NCBI RefSeq assembly: GCF_034008635.1
Contig: NZ_CP125378.1
Coordinates: forward strand, 2,532,001 to 2,596,000
DNA: 64,000 nucleotides
DNA from: Pseudomonas sp. P8_229
GTDB taxonomy: Bacteria > Pseudomonadota > Gammaproteobacteria > Pseudomonadales > Pseudomonadaceae
Reading direction: 5' to 3'
The position numbers and the translations under genes were made by a program. The stretch's first letter is position 1. Each line of letters starts with the position of its first letter. Positions 8,188-16,109 of this stretch are shown here, piece after piece. The notes beneath the pieces are model-generated. The model was given only the letters and a program-made list of their open reading frames with translations, was not told the origin of the DNA and ran no database searches.

Positions 8188-9667
8188 GCGCAAATCCCCA
8201 CGCCTGCTGCTCGGCCTGATCGCCGTCGCGGTGATCGGCTCCGCCGCGTTTTATCTGATGCCCGGTGCCAAAACCGACGCCAGCGAGGCGCTGGATAACG
8301 CCAAGACCAGCCAGAAGCTGCAATCGCTGACCGAACTCGACGGCAAGGCTCCGGCCAGCCGCAAGCTCGACGTGCAGACCTGGAACACCGCCGGTGGCGC
8401 CAAGGTGCTGTTCGTCGAAGCCCATGAGCTGCCGATGTTCGACATGCGCCTGATCTTCGCCGCCGGCAGCAGCCAGGACGGCAATGCACCAGGCCTGGCA
8501 GTCCTGACCAACGCCATGCTCAACGAAGGCGTGGCCGGCAAGGACGTCGGCGCCATCGCCCAGGGCTTCGAAAGCCTCGGTGCGGATTTCGGCAACGGCG
8601 CCTACAAGGACATGGCGCTGGCTTCGCTGCGCAGCCTGAGTGCCGCCGAACAACGTGAGCCAGCACTCAAGCTGTTCTCCGAAGTGGTGGGTAAACCGAC
8701 GTTCCCGGCCGACTCCTTCGCGCGCATCAAGAACCAGATGCTCGCCGGTTTCGAATACCAGAAACAGAACCCCGGCAAACTCGCCAGCCTGGAGCTCATG
8801 AAGCGTTTGTACGGTGATCACCCGTATGCCCACTCCAGCGACGGCAATGTGCAGAGCGTGCCGAAGATCACGCTGGCGCAACTGCGCGAGTTCCACGCCA
8901 AGGCCTATGCGGCCGGCAACGTGGTGATCGCGCTGGTCGGCGACTTGTCTCGCGCCGAAGCGGAGGCGATTGCCAACCAGGTCTCCGGCGCCCTGCCCAA
9001 AGGCCCGGCGCTGGCGAAAATCGCCCAGCCCCAGGAGCCCAAGGCGAGCATCGGTCACATCGAGTTCCCGTCCAAGCAGACCAACCTGTTGCTCGCGCAA
9101 CTGGGCATCGACCGTGACGACCCCGATTACGCAGCGCTGTCGATGGGCAACCAGATCCTCGGTGGCGGCGGCTTCGGCACCCGCCTGATGAGCGAAGTGC
9201 GCGAGAAGCGCGGCCTGACTTATGGCGTGTACTCCGGGTTCAGCCCGATGCAGGCCCGTGGCCCGTTCATGATCAACCTGCAGACCCGCGCGGAAATGAG
9301 CGAAGGCACGCTGAAACTGGTGCAGGACGTGCTCGCCGATTACCTGAAGACCGGCCCGACCCAGAAAGAACTCGACGACGCCAAGCGCGAGCTGGCCGGC
9401 AGCTTCCCGCTGTCCACCGCGAGCAATGCCGATATCGTCGGCCAACTGGGCGCCATGGGCTTCTATAATCTGCCGCTGAGCTATCTGGATGACTTCATGC
9501 GTCAGTCCCAGAGCCTGACCGTCGAACAGGTCAAAGACGCGATGAACAAACACCTGAGCACGGACAAAATGGTCATCGTCAGCGCTGGCCCGACCGTGCC
9601 GCAAAAGCCGTTACCGGCCCCATCTGATAAACCTGCCGAGCAACCGCTCGGGGTTCCGGAGCATTAA
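8180..9667 (+). CDS. M16 family protein lacking the zinc motif (partner subunit)
   Basis: This 495-residue protein has an N-terminal membrane segment (about residues 10-28) and an M16 fold. Where HxxEH is expected the sequence reads NAPGLAVLTNAMLNEG, so the zinc site is absent. It keeps the conserved region GGGGFGTRLMSEVREKRGLTYGVYSGF, whose Arg/Tyr pair shapes the substrate pocket in two-subunit M16 enzymes. It starts 8 bases inside the preceding catalytic subunit gene, and its stop overlaps the rsmD start by one base. The likely role is the non-catalytic half of a heterodimeric periplasmic protease. Confidence 0.85.
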   Translation: MSERKSPRLLLGLIAVAVIGSAAFYLMPGAKTDASEALDNAKTSQKLQSLTELDGKAPASRKLDVQTWNTAGGAKVLFVEAHELPMFDMRLIFAAGSSQDGNAPGLAVLTNAMLNEGVAGKDVGAIAQGFESLGADFGNGAYKDMALASLRSLSAAEQREPALKLFSEVVGKPTFPADSFARIKNQMLAGFEYQKQNPGKLASLELMKRLYGDHPYAHSSDGNVQSVPKITLAQLREFHAKAYAAGNVVIALVGDLSRAEAEAIANQVSGALPKGPALAKIAQPQEPKASIGHIEFPSKQTNLLLAQLGIDRDDPDYAALSMGNQILGGGGFGTRLMSEVREKRGLTYGVYSGFSPMQARGPFMINLQTRAEMSEGTLKLVQDVLADYLKTGPTQKELDDAKRELAGSFPLSTASNADIVGQLGAMGFYNLPLSYLDDFMRQSQSLTVEQVKDAMNKHLSTDKMVIVSAGPTVPQKPLPAPSDKPAEQPLGVPEH

Positions 9668-10272
9668 TGGCTATTCGTCCTAAAAAACCTGCGCAGAACG
9701 TCCACAACGGTGTGAACCAGCTGCGCATCATCGGCGGCGAATGGCGCAGCCGCAAACTGAGCTTCCCCGATGCGCCGGGCCTGCGCCCGACGCCGGACCG
9801 TGTGCGCGAAACCCTGTTCAACTGGCTCGCGCCGTATGTGGCCGGGGCCAAGGTGCTGGACCCGTTCGCCGGCAGCGGCGCGCTGTTTCTCGAAGCGCTG
9901 TCCCGTGGCGCGGCCATGGGACAGGCGCTGGACGCCAGCCACCTCGCCGTATCGAGCCTGAAGGAACACCTAGGCACCCTGCGCTGCACCAACGGCCAGG
10001 TGCAGACCGCCGACGCCCTGCGCTATCTGGAAACCCAGGTCGCCACGCCGTTCGACCTGGTGTTTCTCGATCCGCCGTTCAACCAGAACCTGCTGCCAGC
10101 CGTCTGCACCCTGCTGGAAGAACGCCAATGGCTCGCACCCGACTCGTGGATCTACACTGAAAGCGAGACCGCGCCTTCGACGCTGGGTTTGCCGGGCAAC
10201 TGGCGCCTGCACCGCGAGCAGAAATCCGGGCGGGTGTACTACGCGTTGTGGCAACGTATGGCAGTCAACTGA
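9667..10272 (+). CDS. rsmD: 16S rRNA (guanine966-N2)-methyltransferase RsmD
   Basis: RsmD methylates G966 in helix 31 of 16S rRNA using S-adenosylmethionine. The 201-residue protein begins with a basic N-terminus and the RIIGGEWRSRKL motif. It contains the SAM-binding DPFAGSGALFLEALSRGA and the catalytic DPPF motif (VFLDPPFNQNLL) typical of N2-guanine methyltransferases. Its ATG shares one base with the stop of the M16 partner gene, so the three genes are probably one transcript. Confidence 0.95.
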   Translation: MAIRPKKPAQNVHNGVNQLRIIGGEWRSRKLSFPDAPGLRPTPDRVRETLFNWLAPYVAGAKVLDPFAGSGALFLEALSRGAAMGQALDASHLAVSSLKEHLGTLRCTNGQVQTADALRYLETQVATPFDLVFLDPPFNQNLLPAVCTLLEERQWLAPDSWIYTESETAPSTLGLPGNWRLHREQKSGRVYYALWQRMAVN

Positions 10273-10290
10273 AAGTATTGAAGAACCCTG

Positions 10291-10316
10291 TGGTGAGGGA
10301 GCTTGCTCCCTCACCA
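10291..10316. repeat. Short perfect palindrome (GGTGAGGGAGC-TT-GCTCCCTCACC)
   Basis: A 12-bp stem with almost no loop lies between rsmD and the hydrolase gene. It resembles a solitary REP-like unit. No T-run follows, so it is not an obvious terminator. Confidence 0.7.
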
Positions 10317-10324
10317 CAAAAGGT

Positions 10325-11323
10325 GTGTGCCCTCTGGAAACTGAACGCTTCACCCCCGCCTTCGGCCTCGGCAATCCGCACCTGCAAACCTTGTGGGGGT
10401 CGCTGTGGCGCAAAACCGTACACCTTGATCGCCAACGCGAACGCCTGTGGCTGGACGACGGTGATTTCCTCGATCTCGACTGGCATGGCCCGCACAGCGC
10501 CGAGGCGCCATTGGTGCTGGTGCTGCATGGGCTGACCGGCTCTTCCAATTCGCCTTATGTCGCCGGGATCCAGGTCGCGCTCGCTGCGCAAGGCTGGGCC
10601 AGTGTCGCGCTGAACTGGCGCGGTTGCTCCGGTGAACCGAATCTGCTGCCGCGCAGCTACCACTCGGGCGCCAGCGAGGACCTCGCCGAAGCCATCAAGC
10701 ACCTGCGCGCCCAACGGCCGCTGGCGCCGCTGTATGCGGTCGGCTATTCATTGGGCGGCAACGTGCTGCTCAAACATCTGGGCGAAACCGGCAGCGACAG
10801 CGGCGTACTCGGTGCGGTGGCGGTGTCGGTACCGTTTCGCCTCGATCAATGCGCGGACCGGATCGGCCAGGGTTTTTCCAAGGTCTATCAGGCGCACTTC
10901 ATGCGCGAGATGGTCGCCTACATCAAGAACAAGCAGCGTCAGTTCCAGCACGACGGGCGCGAAGATGGCCTGGCAGCACTGGCGGCGCTCGGCTCACTGG
11001 AGAACATGCGCACCTTCTGGGACTTCGATGGCCGGGTCACCGCGCCGCTGCACGGTTTTACCGATGCCGAGGATTACTATCGCCAGGCGTCGAGTCGCTA
11101 CTTTCTCGGAGAGATCCGCACGCCGACCCTGATCATTCAGGCCGCCGACGATCCATTCGTATTCCCCCACAGCCTGCCGACGGCCGAGGAGCTGTCCGCC
11201 ACTACCCAGTTCGAGTTGCAGACCAGGGGTGGGCATGTCGGCTTTGTCGATGGCTCGTTCCGCCAGCCCGGTTACTACCTGGAACGACGCATCCCGCAAT
11301 GGCTGGCCGGCGTGACGCAATGA
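10325..11323 (+). CDS. YheT-family alpha/beta hydrolase
   Basis: A 332-residue cytosolic hydrolase of the YheT (UPF0017) family; the physiological substrate is unknown. The N-terminus FGLGNPHLQTLWGSLWRK is typical. The nucleophile serine is in GYSLGGNVLLKHLGE. An acid residue follows in IIQAADDPFVF, and the histidine in TRGGHVGFVDG. The GTG at 10325 is the only start preserving the conserved N-terminus, but its ribosome site (AAAAGG) is very close, so the exact start is uncertain. Its stop overlaps the next gene's ATG (ATGA). Confidence 0.85.
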   Translation: MCPLETERFTPAFGLGNPHLQTLWGSLWRKTVHLDRQRERLWLDDGDFLDLDWHGPHSAEAPLVLVLHGLTGSSNSPYVAGIQVALAAQGWASVALNWRGCSGEPNLLPRSYHSGASEDLAEAIKHLRAQRPLAPLYAVGYSLGGNVLLKHLGETGSDSGVLGAVAVSVPFRLDQCADRIGQGFSKVYQAHFMREMVAYIKNKQRQFQHDGREDGLAALAALGSLENMRTFWDFDGRVTAPLHGFTDAEDYYRQASSRYFLGEIRTPTLIIQAADDPFVFPHSLPTAEELSATTQFELQTRGGHVGFVDGSFRQPGYYLERRIPQWLAGVTQ

Positions 11324-12183
11324 GCGATCAGAGCGAGTCGATCCGTTTCTGGCAAACCGCGCCACTGGCCGGTGTCGAGTTGCTGTCGGCGCGCTACATC
11401 GAACATCGCTTCGCCCCGCACGTCCACGACGGCTATGTGATCGGCATGATCATGGCCGGCGCCCAGCGCTATCGCTATCGCTATCGCGGCGCCGAACACC
11501 TGGCCGGCAGCGGAACGCTGGTGCTGATCAACCCGGACGAATTGCACACCGGGCACAAGGGCACCGAGGACGGCTGGCTGTACCGGGCGTTTTACCCCGA
11601 CACCGGGCAGATCGTGTCCTTGCTTGAGGAACTGGAACTGCCCACCGCGCCCATGCCTGCCTTTGGCGCGACGCTCTACCGCGACCCGGATCTGGTCAAT
11701 GGTTTCTGTCAGTTGCATCGGCTGCTGGAAAGCCCCGCCACCGCGCTGCAACAGCAGACGGTGTGGCGCGAGATGATGATGCTGCTGTTGCAGCGCCATG
11801 CCGCGGTGCAGATCAACGGCAAGCCGGGCAAGGAACACCGCGCGGTGGTGATGGCCAAGGAGTTATTGCATGCGCAACTGGCCGCGCCGCCATCGCTGGA
11901 AGAGTTGGCCGCTGCGGTGAACCTGTCGCCCTTCCACTTCGCCCGGGTATTCCGCCGCGCCACCGGCATGCCGCCGCACACCTGGCTGATGCAGCAGCGC
12001 ATCGCCACTGCACGGGGGTTATTGCAGCACGGTTGTCTGCCAGTGGAAGTCGCCATGCAACTGGGCTTTGCCGACCAGAGTCATCTGAGCCGGCAGTTCA
12101 AGCAGGTGTATGGCGTGGGGCCGGCGGCGTATCGCAGTGCCCGACAAATACCTTCAAACACCGAATCCCCTTTGTCGGAGTGA
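11320..12183 (+). CDS. AraC family transcriptional regulator
   Basis: A 287-residue regulator with an N-terminal cupin-like sensing domain (HRFAPHVHDGYVIGMIMAG region) and a C-terminal double helix-turn-helix (about residues 185-285: LEELAAAVNLSPFHFARVFRRATG, then ADQSHLSRQFKQVYG). The start was set at 11320 because it overlaps the previous stop as ATGA and gives the conserved family N-terminus. The stop codon lies inside a REP element, so the last few residues are repeat-encoded. The inducer is unknown. Co-transcription with the YheT-like hydrolase is likely. Confidence 0.85.
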   Translation: MSDQSESIRFWQTAPLAGVELLSARYIEHRFAPHVHDGYVIGMIMAGAQRYRYRYRGAEHLAGSGTLVLINPDELHTGHKGTEDGWLYRAFYPDTGQIVSLLEELELPTAPMPAFGATLYRDPDLVNGFCQLHRLLESPATALQQQTVWREMMMLLLQRHAAVQINGKPGKEHRAVVMAKELLHAQLAAPPSLEELAAAVNLSPFHFARVFRRATGMPPHTWLMQQRIATARGLLQHGCLPVEVAMQLGFADQSHLSRQFKQVYGVGPAAYRSARQIPSNTESPLSE

Positions 12184-12263
12184 GCCTGCTCGCGATGACG
12201 GCCGCTCATGCAACATTGATGTCGACAGACACGACGCTATCGCGAGCAGGCTCACTCCTACAG
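12170..12263. repeat. REPIN-like inverted repeat overlapping the AraC gene stop
   Basis: The left arm (GGAGTGAGCCTGCTCGCGAT form) contains the TGA stop of the AraC-type regulator. The right arm is its complement, about 45 bp further on. It belongs to the same repeat family as the copies at 2125 and 18679. Confidence 0.85.
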
Positions 12264-12280
12264 GGAGAACTTCGTGGTGA

Positions 12281-13135
12281 TCACTCGCCCGTGGCGATCC
12301 CGCGAGCCGGCTCGTTGATCCACTCACTCCACGACCCGGCATACAACGAACCCAACGGATAACCCGCCAGGCACAACGCAAACAGGTTGTGACACGCCGT
12401 CACCCCGGAACCGCAATAGGCAACCAGTTCCGCTGGCGAGCGCTCACCGAGTTTCGCGGCAAAACGCTGCTTGAGCTGATCCGCCGGCAGAAAGCGCCCG
12501 TCGCTGCCGAGGTTGTCGGTGAACGCCGCGCATTGCGCGCCGGGAATGTGCCCGGCAATCGGGTCGATCGGCTCCACCTCACCCTTGAAGCGCGGCAAGG
12601 CCCGGGCGTCGAGCAACGTCAGCGACGGCTGAGCAAGGCGTTTCTGCAATTGTTCGGCGCTCAGCAGCAGTTTCATGTCCGGCTGACCGCTGAAGTTGCC
12701 CCGGCTGACCGCTGGCGCATCCAGGCTCAGCGGCAACCCCGCCGCGTGCCAGGCCTTGAGCCCACCGTCGAGAATGAACACACCGTCGCGCTTGCCCAGC
12801 CACGCCAGTAACCACCAGGCCCGGGCCGCGTAGGCGCCGGGACCGTCGTCGTAAAGCACCACATCGCTGTCGGCATTGATGCCCCAGGTTTGCAGGCGTT
12901 CGATCAATGCTGCCGGCTCGGGCAGCGGATGGCGTCCGGTCACGCCTTTGATCACCTTGCCACTGAGATCACGCTCAAGGTCGGCGAAACGGGCGCCGGC
13001 AATGTGCCCTTCGGCGTAGCTGCGCTGCCCGTAGTCCGGGTCTTCGAGGGCAAAACGACAATCGAGAATCACCAGCCCCGGTTGCTCCTTGCGGGCATCC
13101 AGTGCGTTCGGGCTGATCAGTTGCGCAATCGGCAT
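12281..13135 (-). CDS. sseA: 3-mercaptopyruvate sulfurtransferase (rhodanese family)
   Basis: A two-domain rhodanese of 284 residues that transfers sulfur from 3-mercaptopyruvate to thiol acceptors or cyanide. The N-terminal inactive domain carries VILDCRFALEDPDYG. The C-terminal domain holds the active-site loop CGSGVTA with catalytic C241. The Ser in this loop is typical of mercaptopyruvate enzymes, whereas thiosulfate sulfurtransferases have CRKGVTA. The start MPIAQLISPN (13133-13135) was preferred to an upstream in-frame ATG because it aligns with the family. It lies 31 bp downstream of the TetR gene on the same strand. Confidence 0.9.
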   Translation of the reverse strand: MPIAQLISPNALDARKEQPGLVILDCRFALEDPDYGQRSYAEGHIAGARFADLERDLSGKVIKGVTGRHPLPEPAALIERLQTWGINADSDVVLYDDGPGAYAARAWWLLAWLGKRDGVFILDGGLKAWHAAGLPLSLDAPAVSRGNFSGQPDMKLLLSAEQLQKRLAQPSLTLLDARALPRFKGEVEPIDPIAGHIPGAQCAAFTDNLGSDGRFLPADQLKQRFAAKLGERSPAELVAYCGSGVTACHNLFALCLAGYPLGSLYAGSWSEWINEPARGIATGE

Positions 13136-13166
13136 AACGGACTCCTGTGAGCGACTTCGAAATGGG

Positions 13167-13838
13167 TTACTGCCCTTCCTCGAGGGCCTGGGCCAGCGGC
13201 ACGTAAAACTCGTCAAACAAGGCATTCACCTCTTCGCGCGCCTGATCGGTGACGAACCCGGCTTCCAGCACCAGCACCTGATACACGCCACGCTTGATGG
13301 CCTGCTCGCTGAGGTGGTTGGAATTTTCCCGGGTGGTGCACAGAAAGCGCACCCAGGAGGTGAGGATGATCCAGGCATTGATCGTCAGGGATTCGATTTG
13401 CACCCGATCCATCTTGAGAATGCCAGCCGCCACAAATCCCTCGTAGATTGCCATGCCCTGGATCACGCAGCGCTGGGAGAACCGCCGGTAGCGCGCCGCC
13501 AGATCGGGATCGCTGTCGAGCAGGTGTTCCAGATCGCGATGCAAAAAGCGATAGCCCCACATCGCCGACAGCAGCTCCTTGAGGTAATAGCGCTTGTCTT
13601 CGACCGTGGCAACACGCCCCTGCGGCGGGCGCAGAAAGCTGTCCACAAGGCTTTCGTACTCACTGAACAGTACGGCGATGATCGCCTGCTTGTTGGGGAA
13701 GTGGTAGTACAGGTTGCCCGGAGAAATCTCCATGTGGGCCGCAATGTGGTTGGTACTGATGCTGCGCTCGCCCTGCTGGTTGAACAGTTCGAGGCTGTTC
13801 TGCACGATGCGCTCGCTGGTTTTTATTCGTGGGGCCAT
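13167..13838 (-). CDS. laoR: TetR family regulator (LaoR-like)
   Basis: A 223-residue TetR regulator. The N-terminal HTH comprises GERSISTNHIAAHMEISPGN and LYYHFPNKQAIIAVLF. The C-terminal ligand domain is rich in aromatic and hydrophobic residues. It is divergent from the aldehyde dehydrogenase gene. Together with the TAT lipoprotein, GMC oxidoreductase, coaD and ferredoxin genes, it reproduces the order of P. aeruginosa PA0367-PA0362, where laoR is known to repress long-chain alcohol oxidation genes. By inference it controls the divergent operon, probably sensing a fatty acyl compound. Confidence 0.7.
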   Translation of the reverse strand: MAPRIKTSERIVQNSLELFNQQGERSISTNHIAAHMEISPGNLYYHFPNKQAIIAVLFSEYESLVDSFLRPPQGRVATVEDKRYYLKELLSAMWGYRFLHRDLEHLLDSDPDLAARYRRFSQRCVIQGMAIYEGFVAAGILKMDRVQIESLTINAWIILTSWVRFLCTTRENSNHLSEQAIKRGVYQVLVLEAGFVTDQAREEVNALFDEFYVPLAQALEEGQ

Positions 13839-13983
13839 GGCTTGAGCTTTAATTCAGAGTGCGGTGAGGGGCATCTTACGACCTAACCGGAAATGGATAA
13901 AACAAAGCTGTGTCGGGAAGTCATTTGACTTTGTAGAGCATAGACTCTAAAAAGTCCTCACTACAATAAATCAGGAGCAGACG

Positions 13984-15414
13984 ATGACTGCCGACATTGC
14001 TTACCTGCAAACGCTGCAACAGCCACTGGAAGAGCTCGACCGGCTCTTCGCGGCACAGCGCGCCGCCTATGCCGCCAACCCGATGCCGCCGGCAGCCCAG
14101 CGTCAGCAATGGCTCAAGGCATTGCGCTACTTGCTCAGCGATGAGCGTCAGGCCCTGATCGACGCCATCAGCACGGATTTCAGCCATCGCAGCGCCGATG
14201 AAACCCTGCTCGCCGAACTGATGCCCAGCCTGCACGGCATTCATTACGCCAGTCGCCACCTCAAGGGCTGGATGAAGTCCTCGCGGCGCAAAGTCGGCAT
14301 GGCTTTTCAGCCGGCGTCGGCGAAAGTGGTGTATCAACCCCTCGGCGTGGTCGGCATCATCGTCCCGTGGAACTACCCGTTGTATCTGGCCATCGGCCCG
14401 CTGGTCGGCGCACTGGCGGCGGGCAACCGGGTGATGCTCAAGCTTAGTGAATCGACGCCCGCCACCGGGCTGCTGCTCAAGGCCTTACTGGCGCGAATCT
14501 TCCCCGAAGATCTGGTGTGCGTGGTGCTCGGTGAGTCGGACGTCGGCGTGGCGTTTTCCCGTCTGCGCTTTGATCACCTGCTGTTCACCGGCGCCACCAG
14601 CATCGGCAAACACGTGATGCGCGCTGCGGCGGAAAACCTGACCCCGGTGACCCTCGAACTGGGCGGCAAATCCCCGGCCATCGTCTCGCGCGACGTGCCG
14701 CTCAAGGACGCCGCCGAACGCATTGCCTTCGGCAAGACCCTGAATGCCGGACAGACCTGCGTCGCCCCCGATTACGTGCTGGTGCCGCAAGACCGTGTCG
14801 GCGCGTTCGTCGAAGCCTATCGTCAGGTGGTCAACAACTTCTATCCCACCCTTGCCGACAACCCGGACTACACCGCGATCATCAACGAGCGCCAACTGGC
14901 CCGGCTCAACAATTATGTCAGCGACGCCACCAGCAAGGGCGCGCTGCTGATCCCGCTGTTCGAACAGGGTCAGGGCCGGCGCATGCCGCACAGCCTGTTG
15001 CTGAACGTCAGTGACGAGATGATCGTGATGCAGGACGAAATCTTCGGCCCGCTGCTGCCGATCGTGCCGTACCAGGATCTGGACCAGGCATTTGCCTACA
15101 TCAATCAGCGGCCGCGTCCTCTGGCGCTTTACTACTTTGGCTACGACAAACGCGAACAGAACCGCGTACTGCACGAAACCCACTCCGGCGGCGTGTGCCT
15201 GAACGACACCCTGCTGCATGTGGCGCAGGACGACATGCCATTCGGCGGCATCGGCCCTTCGGGCATGGGCCACTATCACGGCCATGAAGGTTTCCTGACC
15301 TTCAGCAAGGCCAAAGGTGTGCTGATCAAACAGCGCTTCAATGCCGCCAAACTGATTTACCCGCCTTACGGTAAATCGATTCAGAAACTGATCCAGAAGC
15401 TGTTCATCCGCTAA
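13984..15414 (+). CDS. laoC: NAD(P)-dependent aldehyde dehydrogenase (LaoC / coniferyl aldehyde dehydrogenase type)
   Basis: A 476-residue class 3-like aldehyde dehydrogenase that oxidises aldehydes to acids. The catalytic glutamate lies in TLELGGKSPAIV (E225) and the catalytic cysteine in NAGQTCVAPDYV (C259). The cofactor loop FTGATSIGKH is present. The family is often annotated as coniferyl aldehyde dehydrogenase. Here, synteny with lao genes suggests long-chain fatty aldehydes as substrate. It is the first gene of an operon with the TAT lipoprotein and the GMC oxidoreductase, divergent from the TetR gene. Confidence 0.82.
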   Translation: MTADIAYLQTLQQPLEELDRLFAAQRAAYAANPMPPAAQRQQWLKALRYLLSDERQALIDAISTDFSHRSADETLLAELMPSLHGIHYASRHLKGWMKSSRRKVGMAFQPASAKVVYQPLGVVGIIVPWNYPLYLAIGPLVGALAAGNRVMLKLSESTPATGLLLKALLARIFPEDLVCVVLGESDVGVAFSRLRFDHLLFTGATSIGKHVMRAAAENLTPVTLELGGKSPAIVSRDVPLKDAAERIAFGKTLNAGQTCVAPDYVLVPQDRVGAFVEAYRQVVNNFYPTLADNPDYTAIINERQLARLNNYVSDATSKGALLIPLFEQGQGRRMPHSLLLNVSDEMIVMQDEIFGPLLPIVPYQDLDQAFAYINQRPRPLALYYFGYDKREQNRVLHETHSGGVCLNDTLLHVAQDDMPFGGIGPSGMGHYHGHEGFLTFSKAKGVLIKQRFNAAKLIYPPYGKSIQKLIQKLFIR

Positions 15415-15442
15415 TCGTCGTCACCGCCGGGTAATAACAACA

Positions 15443-15988
15443 ATGCACCCAAGCCTGACCGAAACACCTGCCCTGTCGCGCCGTGGTCTGCTGAAATTCA
15501 GCCTCGGCGCCACTGCATTCCTCGCCACCGCCGGCCTTGGCGCCAGCCTCAGTGGCTGCTCATCGAGTGTCGCCGCCAACGGCTTCGTCACCTTGCGCGA
15601 CGGCGACCTGTTGTTCCTGCGCGCCTTGATTCCGGTGATGCTCGACGGCGCCGTGGCGAGCGAAAAAATGCCCGGCGCCGTCGATGGCACGCTCAAGTCG
15701 CTGGACTACAGCCTCGATCACCTGTCGCCGGAGATGCTCAAACTCACCCGGCAACTGTTCGATGTGCTCGGCATGGCCGTCACACGCGGCCCGCTCACCG
15801 GCATCTGGGGCAGTTGGGAAAACGCCAGCCCCGAGGCGATGCGCCACTTCCTCGAACGCTGGGAAAACAGCTCATTGAGTTTGTTGAAAATGGGGCATAG
15901 CTCACTGCAACAAATGGTGCTGATGGCCTGGTACACCCGCGCGGAATCGTGGGGGCATTGCGGCTACCCGGGCCCGCCTACCGTCTGA
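15443..15988 (+). CDS. laoB: TAT-exported lipoprotein, LaoB-like
   Basis: A 181-residue protein of unknown biochemical role. A twin-arginine signal (SRRGLLKF, R13-R14) is followed by a hydrophobic core and the lipobox LSGC (C39), so it should be exported folded and lipidated. The mature part is about 140 residues. It lies between the aldehyde dehydrogenase and GMC oxidoreductase genes, at the position of PA0365 (laoB) in P. aeruginosa. Similar small TAT subunits accompany GMC-type dehydrogenases (gluconate/sorbitol dehydrogenase gamma-subunit style), so a subunit or assembly role for the GMC enzyme is plausible. Confidence 0.7.
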   Translation: MHPSLTETPALSRRGLLKFSLGATAFLATAGLGASLSGCSSSVAANGFVTLRDGDLLFLRALIPVMLDGAVASEKMPGAVDGTLKSLDYSLDHLSPEMLKLTRQLFDVLGMAVTRGPLTGIWGSWENASPEAMRHFLERWENSSLSLLKMGHSSLQQMVLMAWYTRAESWGHCGYPGPPTV

Positions 15989-16004
15989 AATCGGCGCCGC
16001 GCCT

Positions 16005-16070
16005 TTCGCGAGCAAGCCCGCTCCCACATTTTGAAATGCATTCCCCTGTGGGAGCGGGCTTGCTCGCGAA
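16005..16070. repeat. REPIN-like inverted repeat (TGTGGGAGCGGGCTTGCTCGCGAA type)
   Basis: Two inverted 24-bp arms are separated by 18 bp. The element lies in the 121-bp gap between the lipoprotein and GMC genes, inside a presumed operon, so it may form a hairpin in the transcript. Confidence 0.88.
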
Positions 16071-16109
16071 GGGGCCCGCAAGAACAACAAAAACAAGAGA
16101 ACCTGACCG

